Below, one piece after another: positions 34,098 through 43,244 of a stretch of DNA of 64,000 bases. This DNA comes from an uncultured Candidatus Binatia bacterium (GTDB lineage: Bacteria; Desulfobacterota; Binatia; UBA9968; JAJDTQ01): assembly GCA_958295985.1 (NCBI GenBank), contig OY282432.1, positions 3,257,001-3,321,000 on the forward strand. Direction: 5' to 3'. The notes under the pieces were generated by a model, which saw only the letters and a program-made list of their open reading frames with translations, was not told the origin of the DNA and searched no databases. Within the stretch, counting starts at the first letter, position 1, and the number at the start of each line of letters is the position of its first letter. A program made the position numbers and the translations under genes.

Positions 34098-35186
34098 ATG
34101 GCGGAATCGACGGAGACCAAGGGAACGAAACCCGGCGGGCTCAACCGGCGGGCTTTCATCGGCGGCAGCGTAGCGGCCGGCGCGATGATATTGGGCGCAC
34201 CCTACATCGCATCGAAAGCACGGGCCAAGACCAAGACGATCTACATCAACACCTGGGGCGGCAGTTGGGGCAAGGCGGAGGCCGAGGCCTATTACAAGCC
34301 CTACGAAAAGGCCACCGGCGTTTCCGTGAAGCCCATCACGCCGGTGGCGTTCGCCAAGCTGAAGGCACAGGTCCAGAGCGGCCACTACGAATGGAGCGTG
34401 CTCGGCATCGGGCGCTCCGACTCCATCCGGGCCCTCAACGACAACCTGCTGGAACATGTCCACTACGATATCATCAGGCTGACCGACTACCCGCCCGACT
34501 CCATCGGCTACAACGGCATCTCACGCCATTCCATCTCCACCAACCTCGTCTACAACAAGAAGAAATTTCCCAACGGCGGCCCGCAGTCCTGGGCCGACTA
34601 CTGGAACGTGGAGAAGTTTCCCGGCAACCGGGGGGCCTACAGCGACGTCGCCCGGATGACGCCTTTCGCACTCATGGCCGACGGCGTGCCCAAGGACGAA
34701 CTCTATCCGTTGGACGTCGATCGGGCTTTCAGGAAGCTCGATGAGCTCAAGCCCCATGTCAAGGTGTGGTGGAAACGCGGCTCCCAGTCGGTGCAGCTCG
34801 TGCGCGACGGCGAAGTCGACATGATGCCCATGTGGAACACCCGCGCCGGGGTGGCGGTGGAGCAGGGAGTGCCCCTGGAGGTGGTCTGGAACCAGGCTCA
34901 CATGCGCCGCTCCAACTGGGTCGTGGCCCGCGGCACGCCCAACGCTGCGGAGGCCTGGAGGTTCGCTCAGTTCTGCCTGAAGCCGGAGCATCTGGGGGTC
35001 TTCTGCCGCCTGATGAATACCAGGCCGTGGATACCCGAGGCCTACGAACACATCACGGAGGAGAAGGCGCGCATGATGCCCACGTGGAAGGACAACCTGC
35101 CGCTGGTCTATTCGCCCGATCCGCTCTGGGTGGGCACCAATCTGAACGCCCTGACCAAACGCTTCAACCAGTGGCTGGCCACCTGA
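34098..35186 (+). CDS. ABC transporter substrate-binding protein, polyamine/PotD type, Tat-exported
   Basis: A 362-residue periplasmic binding protein of extracellular family 1. The N-terminus has a twin-arginine signal (LNRRAFIGGSVAAGAMILGAPYIASKARA, Arg pair at residues 18-19). The mature start KTIYINTWGGSWGKAEAEAYYKPYEKATG and the GEVDMMPMWNTRA segment are typical of spermidine/putrescine-type binders. Two permeases follow, and the ATPase comes after two CoA enzymes, all on one strand with short gaps. The ligand is therefore more likely a small organic acid or amine that is then CoA-activated than a polyamine. AGGAGGG precedes the start. Confidence 0.9.
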   Translation: MAESTETKGTKPGGLNRRAFIGGSVAAGAMILGAPYIASKARAKTKTIYINTWGGSWGKAEAEAYYKPYEKATGVSVKPITPVAFAKLKAQVQSGHYEWSVLGIGRSDSIRALNDNLLEHVHYDIIRLTDYPPDSIGYNGISRHSISTNLVYNKKKFPNGGPQSWADYWNVEKFPGNRGAYSDVARMTPFALMADGVPKDELYPLDVDRAFRKLDELKPHVKVWWKRGSQSVQLVRDGEVDMMPMWNTRAGVAVEQGVPLEVVWNQAHMRRSNWVVARGTPNAAEAWRFAQFCLKPEHLGVFCRLMNTRPWIPEAYEHITEEKARMMPTWKDNLPLVYSPDPLWVGTNLNALTKRFNQWLAT

Positions 35187-35251
35187 GACCGGAGGCCGGG
35201 AGCCTGTCCGGGTCATAGGCCCGGACGGGCTCCCGGAACCGACTTGCGCGG

Positions 35252-36139
35252 ATGAATGCGACTTCCGTCACGCCCGCGGACGCCCACCCCGGCAAGAGAG
35301 CGTTCAGGCCGTTGCGCTCGCGCGCGAACCTTTCGGCCTGGACGCTTTCCGCGCCGGCGATCCTGTTCATTGCCGTCCTGTTCGTCTACCCGCTCCTGGA
35401 CGTCATCGTCATCAGCTTCACCGACCCGACGCTGTCCCTCGCCAACTACCGGGAGTTCTTCTCGTCGCCGCTCTACTCCAGGGTGCTGGGCAACACGTTC
35501 TGGTTCGCTTTCCTGGTGACCCTGATCTGTCTGGTCCTCGGCTATCCGCTGGCCTACGTCATCGTCCGGTACGGCGGTACGCTGGGTTTCGTCCTGCTGC
35601 TGGTGGTGGCCATGAGCTTCTGGACCAGTTTTCTCGTCCGCACCTACTCGTGGCTGGTGATCCTGGGCAACAAGGGGCCGGTGACCAAGCTGCTGGCCTG
35701 GGCGGGCTTCGACCCGGTGCCGCAGATCCTGTTCAACAGCTTCGCCACGACCCTGGGCATGGTGCACATCCTGATCCCCTACATGATCATGTCCATCTAC
35801 GCCGCCATGCAGAAGATCGATCCGAACCACCTGCGGGCGGCGGCGAGTCTGGGCGCCACCCCCTTCCAGGGTTTCCGCACGGTCTTTCTTCCCTTGAGCC
35901 TGCCCGGCGTGGTGAACGGCTGCACGCTGGTGTTCATCATCTGCCTCGGCTTCTACGTGACGCCGGTGCTGCTCGGCGGACCGCGGGACCAGATGATCGC
36001 GGGGCTCATCGGCCAGCAGATCGAGGAGTTGCTCGAATGGGGCTTCGCCTCGGCCATGGCCGCGGTGCTGCTGGCCACGACCATGGTGCTGCTGGCCGTC
36101 TACAACCGGCTGGTGGGCCTGGACAAGCTCTGGGGATGA
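35252..36139 (+). CDS. ABC transporter permease, PotB type
   Basis: A 295-residue inner-membrane permease. A cytoplasmic N-terminus is followed by about six membrane segments, the first being APAILFIAVLFVYPLLDVIVIS. The EAA loop that docks on the ATPase is AAASLGATPFQGFRTVFLPLSLPGV near residue 195. It is the first of two permeases and is followed seven bases later by the PotC-type partner. It serves the binding protein encoded at 34098 and the ATPase at 39842. Confidence 0.9.
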   Translation: MNATSVTPADAHPGKRAFRPLRSRANLSAWTLSAPAILFIAVLFVYPLLDVIVISFTDPTLSLANYREFFSSPLYSRVLGNTFWFAFLVTLICLVLGYPLAYVIVRYGGTLGFVLLLVVAMSFWTSFLVRTYSWLVILGNKGPVTKLLAWAGFDPVPQILFNSFATTLGMVHILIPYMIMSIYAAMQKIDPNHLRAAASLGATPFQGFRTVFLPLSLPGVVNGCTLVFIICLGFYVTPVLLGGPRDQMIAGLIGQQIEELLEWGFASAMAAVLLATTMVLLAVYNRLVGLDKLWG

Positions 36140-36146
36140 GCGGGCC

Positions 36147-36920
36147 ATGATGTTCATGAAAGCCCTCGGGATTGCCATCGGCGCGTTCATCGCCGCGCCG
36201 ATGTTCATCGTCATTCCCATGTCGCTCAGCGACTCGCCCTCTTTCGCCTTCCCACCCACCGGATACTGGCTCGGGTACTACCGGGCGTATTTCACCAACG
36301 AGCTGTGGACGGCTCCGACGATCAACAGCGCCATCATCGCCGTCGCCACCATGTTCGCCACCATGGCGCTGGTCGTTCCGGCTTCCTTCGCCCTGGTGCG
36401 TTTCAGGTTCCCGGGCCGCGGCCTCGTGAACTTCCTGCTCATCATGCCGCTCATGGTCCCGCACATCGTGCTCGCGCTGGGCTACTACGCCTTCTTCAGT
36501 CCCCTGGGCCTCACCAACAGCCACTTCGGGGTCATCATCGCCCATACCTGCGTGTCCGTGCCGGTGGCCTTTCTGATCGTGTCCGCCACGCTGAAGGGTT
36601 TCGACCGGAACCTGGAGCGCGCGGCCATGAGCGCGGGGGCGGGCCCGCTGCGGACCTTCTTCCACGTAACCCTGCCGGTGCTGCGGCCGGGCTTTCTGGT
36701 GGCGTCGCTGTTCGCGTTCATCCACTCGTTCGACGAGACCGTCATCGCCATCTTCATCGCCGGGCGCGACGCTTCCACCCTGCCCCGCAAGATGTACGAG
36801 AGCGTGCGGCTGGAAGCCGACCCGGTGCTGGCGGTGGTCTCGACCCTGTTGTTCACCCTGGTGCTGATCGGCACGGCGATTGCCGCGGCGACCCGCAAGA
36901 GGCCGGTGCATGCGACTTGA
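36147..36920 (+). CDS. ABC transporter permease, PotC type
   Basis: A 257-residue inner-membrane permease with about six membrane segments. The EAA loop is AAMSAGAGPLRTFFHVTLPVLRPG near residue 152 and the C-terminus is basic (AAATRKRPVHAT). SFDETVIAIFIAG is a well-known PotC/YdcV-type segment. It starts seven bases after the PotB-type gene and overlaps the acyl-CoA synthetase gene by 11 bases, which ties transport and CoA activation into one mRNA. Confidence 0.9.
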   Translation: MMFMKALGIAIGAFIAAPMFIVIPMSLSDSPSFAFPPTGYWLGYYRAYFTNELWTAPTINSAIIAVATMFATMALVVPASFALVRFRFPGRGLVNFLLIMPLMVPHIVLALGYYAFFSPLGLTNSHFGVIIAHTCVSVPVAFLIVSATLKGFDRNLERAAMSAGAGPLRTFFHVTLPVLRPGFLVASLFAFIHSFDETVIAIFIAGRDASTLPRKMYESVRLEADPVLAVVSTLLFTLVLIGTAIAAATRKRPVHAT

Positions 36921-39018
36921 GCGTCTTCTCAAACCCGGCTCCGTCGCGGTCTATGGCGCGAGCGAGAACCCGGGCCCCGGCCGGCGCATCCTGGAGATGC
37001 TCGACAGGCTGGGGTACGGCGGCGCCGTCTACCCCGTCAATCCCAAGTACGAGACGGTGCTGGGGAAACGCTGTTACCGCGGCTTGGAGGACGTCCCCGA
37101 AGGCATCGACGCCATCGTCTTCTGCGTCAACCGCAGGCTCGTGACCGAGCCCTTCCGGCTTGCCGCGGCCCGTGGCTACGGCGGCGCGGTGGTGCTGGAC
37201 GGCGGCTTCGCCGAGCTCGACGAGGAAGGCCGGAGGCGACAGGAAGAGCTGGAGGACGCGGCGCGCGGCGCCGGCATGGCGGTATGCGGACCCAACTGCA
37301 TGGGCGTGCTGAGCCCGCACCACCGAACCAGCCTCTACACCTCCAACCTGCTGCACCCCGAAAAGCTCCCTGGCAACGTCGCCGTCGTCACCCAGAGCGG
37401 CTCCATCGCCATCGGGCTCCTGACCGACTGCCGCCGGTTCGGCTTCAGCCACGTGGTCTCCACCGGGAACGAAGCGGTGACCACTACCGCGGAGTTCATC
37501 GAGTACCTGGCAGACGACCCCGACACCCGGGTGATCGCGACCTTCACCGAGACGGTCCGTGATCCGGAACGCTACATCGCCGCCCTGGACAAGGCCGCGG
37601 ACCGCGGCAAGCCGGTGGTGGTGCTCAAGGTCGGGCGCAGCGACCGCACGCGCCGGGCCATCACCAGCCATACCGGCGGTCTCGCCGGCGAAGCCCGGGT
37701 CTTCTCGGAGATCCTCAAGCGGCACCGGGCCATCGAGGTCAGCGACATGGACGAGCTGACCGAGGTGCTGGCGTGCTGTCAGGGCGAGCGCTGGCCCACC
37801 GGACGGAAACTCGGCGTGATCACCGCTTCCGGCGGTCAGGCGGAGCTGATCCTGGACCTCGCCGGAGACGCGGGGCTGTCCTTGCTGCCGCTGTCCGAAG
37901 TCGGCCGCCGGGAAGCAAGGCGCGTCATCGGTTCGATCACGGGCGACGGCAATCCCCTCGATGCCTGGGGCGACGGCAGGTTCGACGTCAACATCCCTCA
38001 CGGACTGAAAGTGCTGGCGGACGAGCCCGACGTGGACTCCATCGTCATGGTCAGCGACAGCCGCGACGATTCGCCGATGGTCCCCACCCGGTACACGCAG
38101 CATCTGGCCGAGGCCGCGCAACATACCACCAAGCCGTGTTACTTCATGAACACCCGGCCGGGCCTCTTTCGAACGGAGTTCGCCGACGCGCTCCGTGGGT
38201 CGGGCATTGCCACCATCGGCGGGACGCGCCAGGGTCTGGGCGCCATCGACCGGCTGGCGCGGTGGTCCATGCCGCGGCCGGAACGCCTGCCGGAGCCGCG
38301 GTCAACCGCCCGCATCGCCGCCTACCTGAGCAACCGGAACCGGCAGCGCTCCCACATCAACGAGGCGGATTCCAGGAAACTGCTCGGCGAGGCGGGCCTG
38401 CCGGTGATTCGGGAACGGGTCGCGACCTCGCGAGAAGAGGTGCTGCATGCCGCCCGGGGCCTCGGGTATCCGGTGGTGCTCAAGGTGGCGTCCGACACGA
38501 TCCCGCACAAATCCGATCTGGGACTGGTGGCCACGGGCCTCGCGGACGAGACCGCGCTGGCCGGCGCCTTCGACGACATGGCGGCCGGACTGGAGCGGCT
38601 CTCGCCCCCACCCTTCGATCCGGTGTTCATCGTTCAGCCCATGATCCGGGATGCGGTGGAGTTTTTCATGGGCGTGAGCCGGGACCCCGACTTCGGACCG
38701 GTACTGGCCTTCGGGCTGGGCGGCGTTCTGGTGGAGATCCTGGACGACGTCGCCCTTCGCCCGCTGCCGCTTCGCGACGGCGACGTCAATTTCATGATCG
38801 CGGAGACCCGCGGACGGCGGCTTCTGGGAGGGGTGCGGGGCCAGGCCCCGCGCGACGTCCAGGCGGTGCGCCATTGTCTGACCGCGCTCGGAGATTTCGC
38901 CTGGGCCGAGCGGGACTCCATCGCCGAGATCGACCTGAACCCGGTGATGGCGCTTCCCCGGGGCCAGGGGTGCATCGTTGTGGACGCGCTGATCATCCCA
39001 CGGGAGAAGACACCATGA
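36910..39018 (+). CDS. NDP-forming acyl-CoA synthetase (acetate-CoA ligase, ADP-forming type)
   Basis: A 702-residue fused two-part enzyme that makes an acyl-CoA from an organic acid, CoA and ATP, releasing ADP. Residues 1-130 are the CoA-binding domain (SVAVYGASENPGPGRRI), about 145-450 the ligase domains (NVAVVTQSGSIAIG) with the phosphohistidine motif TSHTGGLAGE near residue 255, and about 485-700 the ATP-grasp domain (VVLKVASDTIPHKSDLGLV). It lies inside the ABC-transporter operon, overlapping the permease gene by 11 bases and the enoyl-CoA hydratase by four. This suggests that it activates the imported acid. Confidence 0.9.
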   Translation: MRLERLLKPGSVAVYGASENPGPGRRILEMLDRLGYGGAVYPVNPKYETVLGKRCYRGLEDVPEGIDAIVFCVNRRLVTEPFRLAAARGYGGAVVLDGGFAELDEEGRRRQEELEDAARGAGMAVCGPNCMGVLSPHHRTSLYTSNLLHPEKLPGNVAVVTQSGSIAIGLLTDCRRFGFSHVVSTGNEAVTTTAEFIEYLADDPDTRVIATFTETVRDPERYIAALDKAADRGKPVVVLKVGRSDRTRRAITSHTGGLAGEARVFSEILKRHRAIEVSDMDELTEVLACCQGERWPTGRKLGVITASGGQAELILDLAGDAGLSLLPLSEVGRREARRVIGSITGDGNPLDAWGDGRFDVNIPHGLKVLADEPDVDSIVMVSDSRDDSPMVPTRYTQHLAEAAQHTTKPCYFMNTRPGLFRTEFADALRGSGIATIGGTRQGLGAIDRLARWSMPRPERLPEPRSTARIAAYLSNRNRQRSHINEADSRKLLGEAGLPVIRERVATSREEVLHAARGLGYPVVLKVASDTIPHKSDLGLVATGLADETALAGAFDDMAAGLERLSPPPFDPVFIVQPMIRDAVEFFMGVSRDPDFGPVLAFGLGGVLVEILDDVALRPLPLRDGDVNFMIAETRGRRLLGGVRGQAPRDVQAVRHCLTALGDFAWAERDSIAEIDLNPVMALPRGQGCIVVDALIIPREKTP

Positions 39019-39839
39019 CCGACGCCGACGAGGTGCTGACCTACCGCAAAGACGGTGACATCGCCGTCATCTCGCTGAACCGGCCGGAAAAGCGCAACGC
39101 CCTCAACCGGGCGTTGTCCCAGGCGCTGCTGGAAGCCCTCGAAACCGCGGATCAGGACCCCGGCGTCACCGTCATGGTCCTGCGCGGCGAGGGCAAGAGC
39201 TTCTGCGCCGGCCACGACGTCGAGCGCAGCGACCCGGAGCGGGAGAAGGACCGGCACCACGCCATTCGCACGCATCACCGGCTGAGCCGGGGCCTCAAGC
39301 TGGCCACCGCCATCTGGGACCTGCACACGCCCATCATCGCCTCGGTGCAGGGGCACGCGCTGGGCGAGGGATGCGTCATGACGATGCTTTGCGACCTGAC
39401 CATTGCCGCGGAGGACGCCTTGTTCGGAGAACCGGAGATACGTTTCGCCGGACCCGCCACGGCCATGATGATGCCCTGGGTGATCGGCCTGAAACGCGCC
39501 CGGGAGCTGATCTACATGGGCGATATGATCGGCGCCGCGGAGGCCCGGGAGCTCGGCATGGTCAACCGCGTGGTGCCCGTCGATCAACTCGAAGCGGCAA
39601 CGCTCAAGTATGCCCGGCGTCTGGCCCTGATCGGCCCGGAAGCGCTGTTCTGTGCCCGCACCAGCATCAACCGGATTCTCGAGGCGCAGGGCATTCGCAT
39701 GGCGTTCAACAGTTCCGTGGATCTCATCGCGCCGACCTACGCCACCGAGTCGCAGGTGCACCGCGACTTCCAGACCAAAGTGGCCGAGCTTGGGCTGGCC
39801 GGAGCGTTCAAGTGGCGGCGGGACCAGTTCGAGGAATGA
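39015..39839 (+). CDS. Enoyl-CoA hydratase/isomerase family protein
   Basis: A 274-residue crotonase-fold enzyme. The first oxyanion-hole region is GEGKSFCAGHDVERSD (about residues 61-76) and the second is SVQGHALGEGCVMTMLCDL near residue 115. The acidic residue typical of hydratases is present in FGEPEIRFAG, but the exact reaction (hydration, isomerisation or ring opening) cannot be read. The ATG overlaps the acyl-CoA synthetase stop (ATGA), and the ABC ATPase starts within three bases of its stop. It probably acts on the CoA ester formed by the previous enzyme. Confidence 0.88.
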   Translation: MTDADEVLTYRKDGDIAVISLNRPEKRNALNRALSQALLEALETADQDPGVTVMVLRGEGKSFCAGHDVERSDPEREKDRHHAIRTHHRLSRGLKLATAIWDLHTPIIASVQGHALGEGCVMTMLCDLTIAAEDALFGEPEIRFAGPATAMMMPWVIGLKRARELIYMGDMIGAAEARELGMVNRVVPVDQLEAATLKYARRLALIGPEALFCARTSINRILEAQGIRMAFNSSVDLIAPTYATESQVHRDFQTKVAELGLAGAFKWRRDQFEE

Positions 39840-39841
39840 CC

Positions 39842-40921
39842 ATGAGCGACTCGTACCTGCGCTTGCAAAACGTGGTCAAGTCCTACGACGGCCGGGTCAA
39901 CGCCGTGGACGGGGTCTCCATCGACGTACGCCGCGGCGAGTTCCTGACGCTGCTGGGTCCGAGCGGGTCGGGCAAGACCACCACGCTCTTGATGATCGCG
40001 GGGTTCGAGGAGTTGACCGCGGGCACGCTGGAGTTGGACGGTCGTTCGCTGGCCAACGTCCGGCCCTACCGGCGCAACATCGGCATGGTGTTCCAGAACT
40101 ACGCGCTGTTCCCGCACATGACGACGGAGACCAACGTGGCCTTCCCGCTCAAGATGCGGAAGTTCCCACGGGACCAGGTCCGGCCGCGGGTGGAAAGGGC
40201 GCTGGAACTGGTGGGGCTGGCGGAGTTCGCCGTCAAGTACCCGCGCGAGCTGTCCGGCGGTCAGCAACAGCGGGTGGCGCTGGCCCGCGCCCTCGTGTTC
40301 GAGCCCGACGTGCTGCTGCTGGACGAGCCCCTGGGGGCCCTGGACAAGAACCTCCGGGAGCAGATGCAGGTGGAGATCAAACGCATCCACGGTGAGGTCG
40401 GCATCACCACGATCTACGTGACCCACGACCAGACCGAGGCCATGACCATGTCGGACCGGGTGGCCGTGTTCAACGACGGCAAGATCGAACAGGTTGCCCC
40501 GCCGCTGGAAATGTACCACCGGCCCGCCACCTACTTCGTGGGGAACTTCATCGGCGACAGCAACTTCTTCGATGCCACCGCGGTCGACGCGGATGCAGGC
40601 ACGCTGGCGGTGGATACCCTGGGGGAAATCACCGTGGCACGCCGCGACCGGGGGACCGGCGGCGTTCGCGTCCATGCCCTGATACGGCCCGAGAACGTTC
40701 GCCTCATCGACGAGGACGAATACACCCAGGGGCTCAACGTGTTCGACATGTCCGTGGAGGGCTCCGTCCACTATGGTGACAGCGTGCTGGTCATCGGCCG
40801 CATCGGTTCGTTGCCCCTGCGGGTGCGGGTTCCGGGCGCACAGGCCGCCGCGGTGGCGCGGCCCGGTCAACTGCGGGTGGGCTGGCGCCCGGAGGACGTC
40901 CACCTGATCCCGCGGGAATAG
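39842..40921 (+). CDS. ABC transporter ATP-binding protein, PotA type
   Basis: A 359-residue ATPase subunit. Walker A is GPSGSGKTTTL (residues 40-50), the signature is LSGGQQQRVALARAL near residue 140, Walker B is VLLLDEPLGALD and the switch histidine is in YVTHDQTEAM. A C-terminal TOBE_2-type domain follows (about 280-358). It energises the permeases at 35252-36920. Unusually, two CoA enzymes separate it from them. An ATG at 39836 is also possible; GAGGA six bases before 39842 favours the later start. Confidence 0.92.
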   Translation: MSDSYLRLQNVVKSYDGRVNAVDGVSIDVRRGEFLTLLGPSGSGKTTTLLMIAGFEELTAGTLELDGRSLANVRPYRRNIGMVFQNYALFPHMTTETNVAFPLKMRKFPRDQVRPRVERALELVGLAEFAVKYPRELSGGQQQRVALARALVFEPDVLLLDEPLGALDKNLREQMQVEIKRIHGEVGITTIYVTHDQTEAMTMSDRVAVFNDGKIEQVAPPLEMYHRPATYFVGNFIGDSNFFDATAVDADAGTLAVDTLGEITVARRDRGTGGVRVHALIRPENVRLIDEDEYTQGLNVFDMSVEGSVHYGDSVLVIGRIGSLPLRVRVPGAQAAAVARPGQLRVGWRPEDVHLIPRE

Positions 40922-41022
40922 GCGCGCGGAGCCACAAGCGACCCGCACGCCGGATTTGACAACCCCATGGCGATTTGTCATGGAGCCCGAGTAGCGTCTC
41001 AACCCACCCACAGGAGGTCATC

Positions 41023-42348
41023 ATGGCTTACAGCGCAAAAGGTCGTACCAAGGACTTTCCCGTTTTCGACTGTGACAGCCACATCTACGAGCCCCCGGAG
41101 GTATGGGACAAGTACATTCCCGAGCGCCATCGCGAACTCGCCAAGACGCACTTCTACCGGGACGCCGACCGTCTCGTGCTGGTGCGCAACTCCCGCATCA
41201 GTTTCCGGAGCCCCAACGAGTGGAAATATCCCGCGGAGACGTGGCACCCGGGCCTTACCAAGCATGAGATCGGCAACACCCCGCCCGGCACCCGGGAATG
41301 GGACGAGAAGATCGGCCGCAACGCCAGCGCGCGGGACCCCCACGTGCGGCTCAAGGACATGGACGCGTCCGGTATCGACCAGGTGATGATCTTCCCCTCG
41401 ACGTTCGTCTACCTGCCGCTGGTGGAGAACGCCGAGGCCGCCCACCTGTGCGCCCGAGCCTACAACGACTGGGTCTACGACTACTGCGGCGCCGACCGGA
41501 AGCGGATGTACCCCGCCGCGGTGCTGCCCTTGCAGGACGTGGACCGGGCCATCGACGAGCTGCGGCGGGTGGCCAAGCGGGGCTTCAAGTCCGCGCTGGT
41601 GCGGCCCATCATCGCGCTCGACCGCTATCCCACCTTCCCCGAGTTCGACCCGCTGTGGAAGGAGTTCGAGGAGCTCGGCATGGTGCTGGGGATGCACACC
41701 TTCCCGTCCCGCGGCGAGCCTCTGTCTCCGGGTCTCGAAGAGCGCATGGGCGCGGACAGAAAGCGCCTGTTCGCCGACGAGGACAACGTGCTCGTCTACT
41801 CGCCCGGCCAGTTCGTCGCCAACATCATGCAGGCCATGGGTTCGAAGCAGGCCGGCGATGCCGCCTACGGCTTCATCGCCGAGGCCATGACCTGGACCGG
41901 GGTGGTGCTGATGACGGGTTGGCTCGAGAAGTTCCCGCGCCTCAAGGTGGCTATCCTGGAGTCCAATTCGAGCTGGCTGCCGCTGGTGCTGGAAAAGGCC
42001 GAAGGGTACCTCGACCTCTACAGGCACACCAACGAGAACATCGGCGACCCCAAGGAGGTCTTCTACAAGAACTGCTTCATCGCCTTCGAGGGCGACGAGG
42101 AGATCACCTTCCGGCTATGGGACCTCTACGAAGACATCGGCCTGTGGTCCTCCGACATGCCCCACCTCGACGCCGCCGACGTCTGGGAAGCCATCGACAA
42201 CATGAACAAGTGGAAGGTCCCGCGCCAGGCTCAGGAGAAGATGCTGGGCGGCAATGCCCGCCGCCTCTACGGCATCGAGCCCGAACTCGTGGTCACCCAG
42301 GCCCCGGACGAGTACACGCCCGTAACCATGTCGCGGTTTGCGTCGTGA
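41023..42348 (+). CDS. Amidohydrolase_2 family protein (ACMSD-like)
   Basis: A 441-residue TIM-barrel metal-dependent hydrolase or decarboxylase. The N-terminal metal motif is FDCDSHIYEPPEVWD (residues 14-28); LGMHTFPSRGEPL near residue 230 and SSDMPHLDAADVWEA near residue 385 hold the further histidine and the catalytic aspartate. Relatives include aminocarboxymuconate-semialdehyde decarboxylase and 2,3-dihydroxybenzoate decarboxylase. AGGAGG lies five bases upstream of the start. It is the first of three such proteins in the window; they share little beyond the motifs. Substrate unknown. Confidence 0.85.
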   Translation: MAYSAKGRTKDFPVFDCDSHIYEPPEVWDKYIPERHRELAKTHFYRDADRLVLVRNSRISFRSPNEWKYPAETWHPGLTKHEIGNTPPGTREWDEKIGRNASARDPHVRLKDMDASGIDQVMIFPSTFVYLPLVENAEAAHLCARAYNDWVYDYCGADRKRMYPAAVLPLQDVDRAIDELRRVAKRGFKSALVRPIIALDRYPTFPEFDPLWKEFEELGMVLGMHTFPSRGEPLSPGLEERMGADRKRLFADEDNVLVYSPGQFVANIMQAMGSKQAGDAAYGFIAEAMTWTGVVLMTGWLEKFPRLKVAILESNSSWLPLVLEKAEGYLDLYRHTNENIGDPKEVFYKNCFIAFEGDEEITFRLWDLYEDIGLWSSDMPHLDAADVWEAIDNMNKWKVPRQAQEKMLGGNARRLYGIEPELVVTQAPDEYTPVTMSRFAS

Positions 42349-42359
42349 AGGAGAGAACG

Positions 42360-42467
42360 GTGACATCCAAGACGCTGCAAGAGGCCGCCTTGGGCCTGTC
42401 GCCGGATGAACGCGCGGAGCTCGCTCAGAAGTTGCTGCTGAGTCTCGACGACCCGTCGGAAGAGTGA
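42360..42467 (+). CDS. Very short addiction-module-component-like ORF
   Basis: A 35-codon ORF with a GTG start at 42360, 11 bases after the amidohydrolase stop and behind GAAGGAGAG. Its sequence, KTLQEAALGLSPDERAELAQ followed by a KLLLSLDDPSEE end, matches the first half of the putative addiction-module component family, the usual partners of ParE/RelE toxins, which are about 65-75 residues. The rest is missing and no toxin follows; the next gene faces it. Probably a relic or an orphan micro-antitoxin. Confidence 0.5.
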   Translation: MTSKTLQEAALGLSPDERAELAQKLLLSLDDPSEE

Positions 42468-42481
42468 ACCGGTCTCCTGTG

Positions 42482-43240
42482 TCACGGCTCACTGACGAGG
42501 GGGCCGGGCTCGGGCATCTCGGACAGGAGCCGGCCGTAGCCGGGTATGGGTTGGCGGAAGCCGAGACGCATCTGGGTTTCCCAGCTACGGGCGGTCAGCG
42601 GATATACCACGGGCACCCCAAGAGCCTCTTCGAGTGGGTCGATGACCTCCAGGACCTTCCATGCCGAGCCCAGCAGGTACAGGGCCTCGGCGCCTGAATG
42701 CCGGTGGAACAATCCCTTGAGGTGCTCGGCAATCTCCCCGGCCGGGACGTCGGGGACTTCGTGGAACGGCACGTCCATGCCTTCCATGGCGATGACGTCG
42801 AAACCGGCTTCCCGCAGGTATTGGGCAAAGATGTTGTTGAGGTTGTCGGGCAGGTACGTGGCGCCGAGGAATCGTTTGACCCCGAGAGCCCTGAGGGCGC
42901 GCACGTGGTTCTGCCCGGAGGTGAACATCGGCACGCCGTACTTCTCTTCCCAACCCTCGATGACCCGGCGCTCGCCGTCGAATCCCAGGATCATGAAGGG
43001 CGGTGCGCCGAGCACGCGGATGAGGTCGGGCTTCTGCTCCATCAGCCCCGCGGCCTTGGCCTCGTAACCGGGGATGGAACGGGCGAACTCCTCCTGAGTC
43101 CCCTCCTGAAAGTCCATGGTGACGTGGACGAGCTTGATGGCCGGCGGCAGCCTGGGGTCGAGCTCGGTGTCGCCGAGGATTCCGGTGCGGTTGGTGGGCC
43201 AGACGGAGCCCACCAGAAATTCACGGTCTTGCTCCGCCAT
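42482..43240 (-). CDS. Asp/Glu racemase-superfamily protein (maleate isomerase/arylmalonate decarboxylase-like) without cysteines
   Basis: A 252-residue protein with the overall pattern of the maleate isomerase/arylmalonate decarboxylase group: GILGDTELDPRLPPAIKLVHVTMDF, VPMFTSGQNHVRALRALGVKRFLGATYLPDNLN, FDVIAMEGMDVPFHEVPD and ALYLLGSAWKVLEVIDPLEEALGVPVVYP. Normal members use two catalytic cysteines, one after the first strands and one in a LPCT-like motif. Here the second position reads LLGSAW, and the whole protein has no cysteine, so the chemistry must differ. The start at 43240 is preferred; the longer frame would overlap the next gene. Substrate unknown. Confidence 0.65.
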   Translation of the reverse strand: MAEQDREFLVGSVWPTNRTGILGDTELDPRLPPAIKLVHVTMDFQEGTQEEFARSIPGYEAKAAGLMEQKPDLIRVLGAPPFMILGFDGERRVIEGWEEKYGVPMFTSGQNHVRALRALGVKRFLGATYLPDNLNNIFAQYLREAGFDVIAMEGMDVPFHEVPDVPAGEIAEHLKGLFHRHSGAEALYLLGSAWKVLEVIDPLEEALGVPVVYPLTARSWETQMRLGFRQPIPGYGRLLSEMPEPGPLVSEP

Positions 43241-43244
43241 GCGC

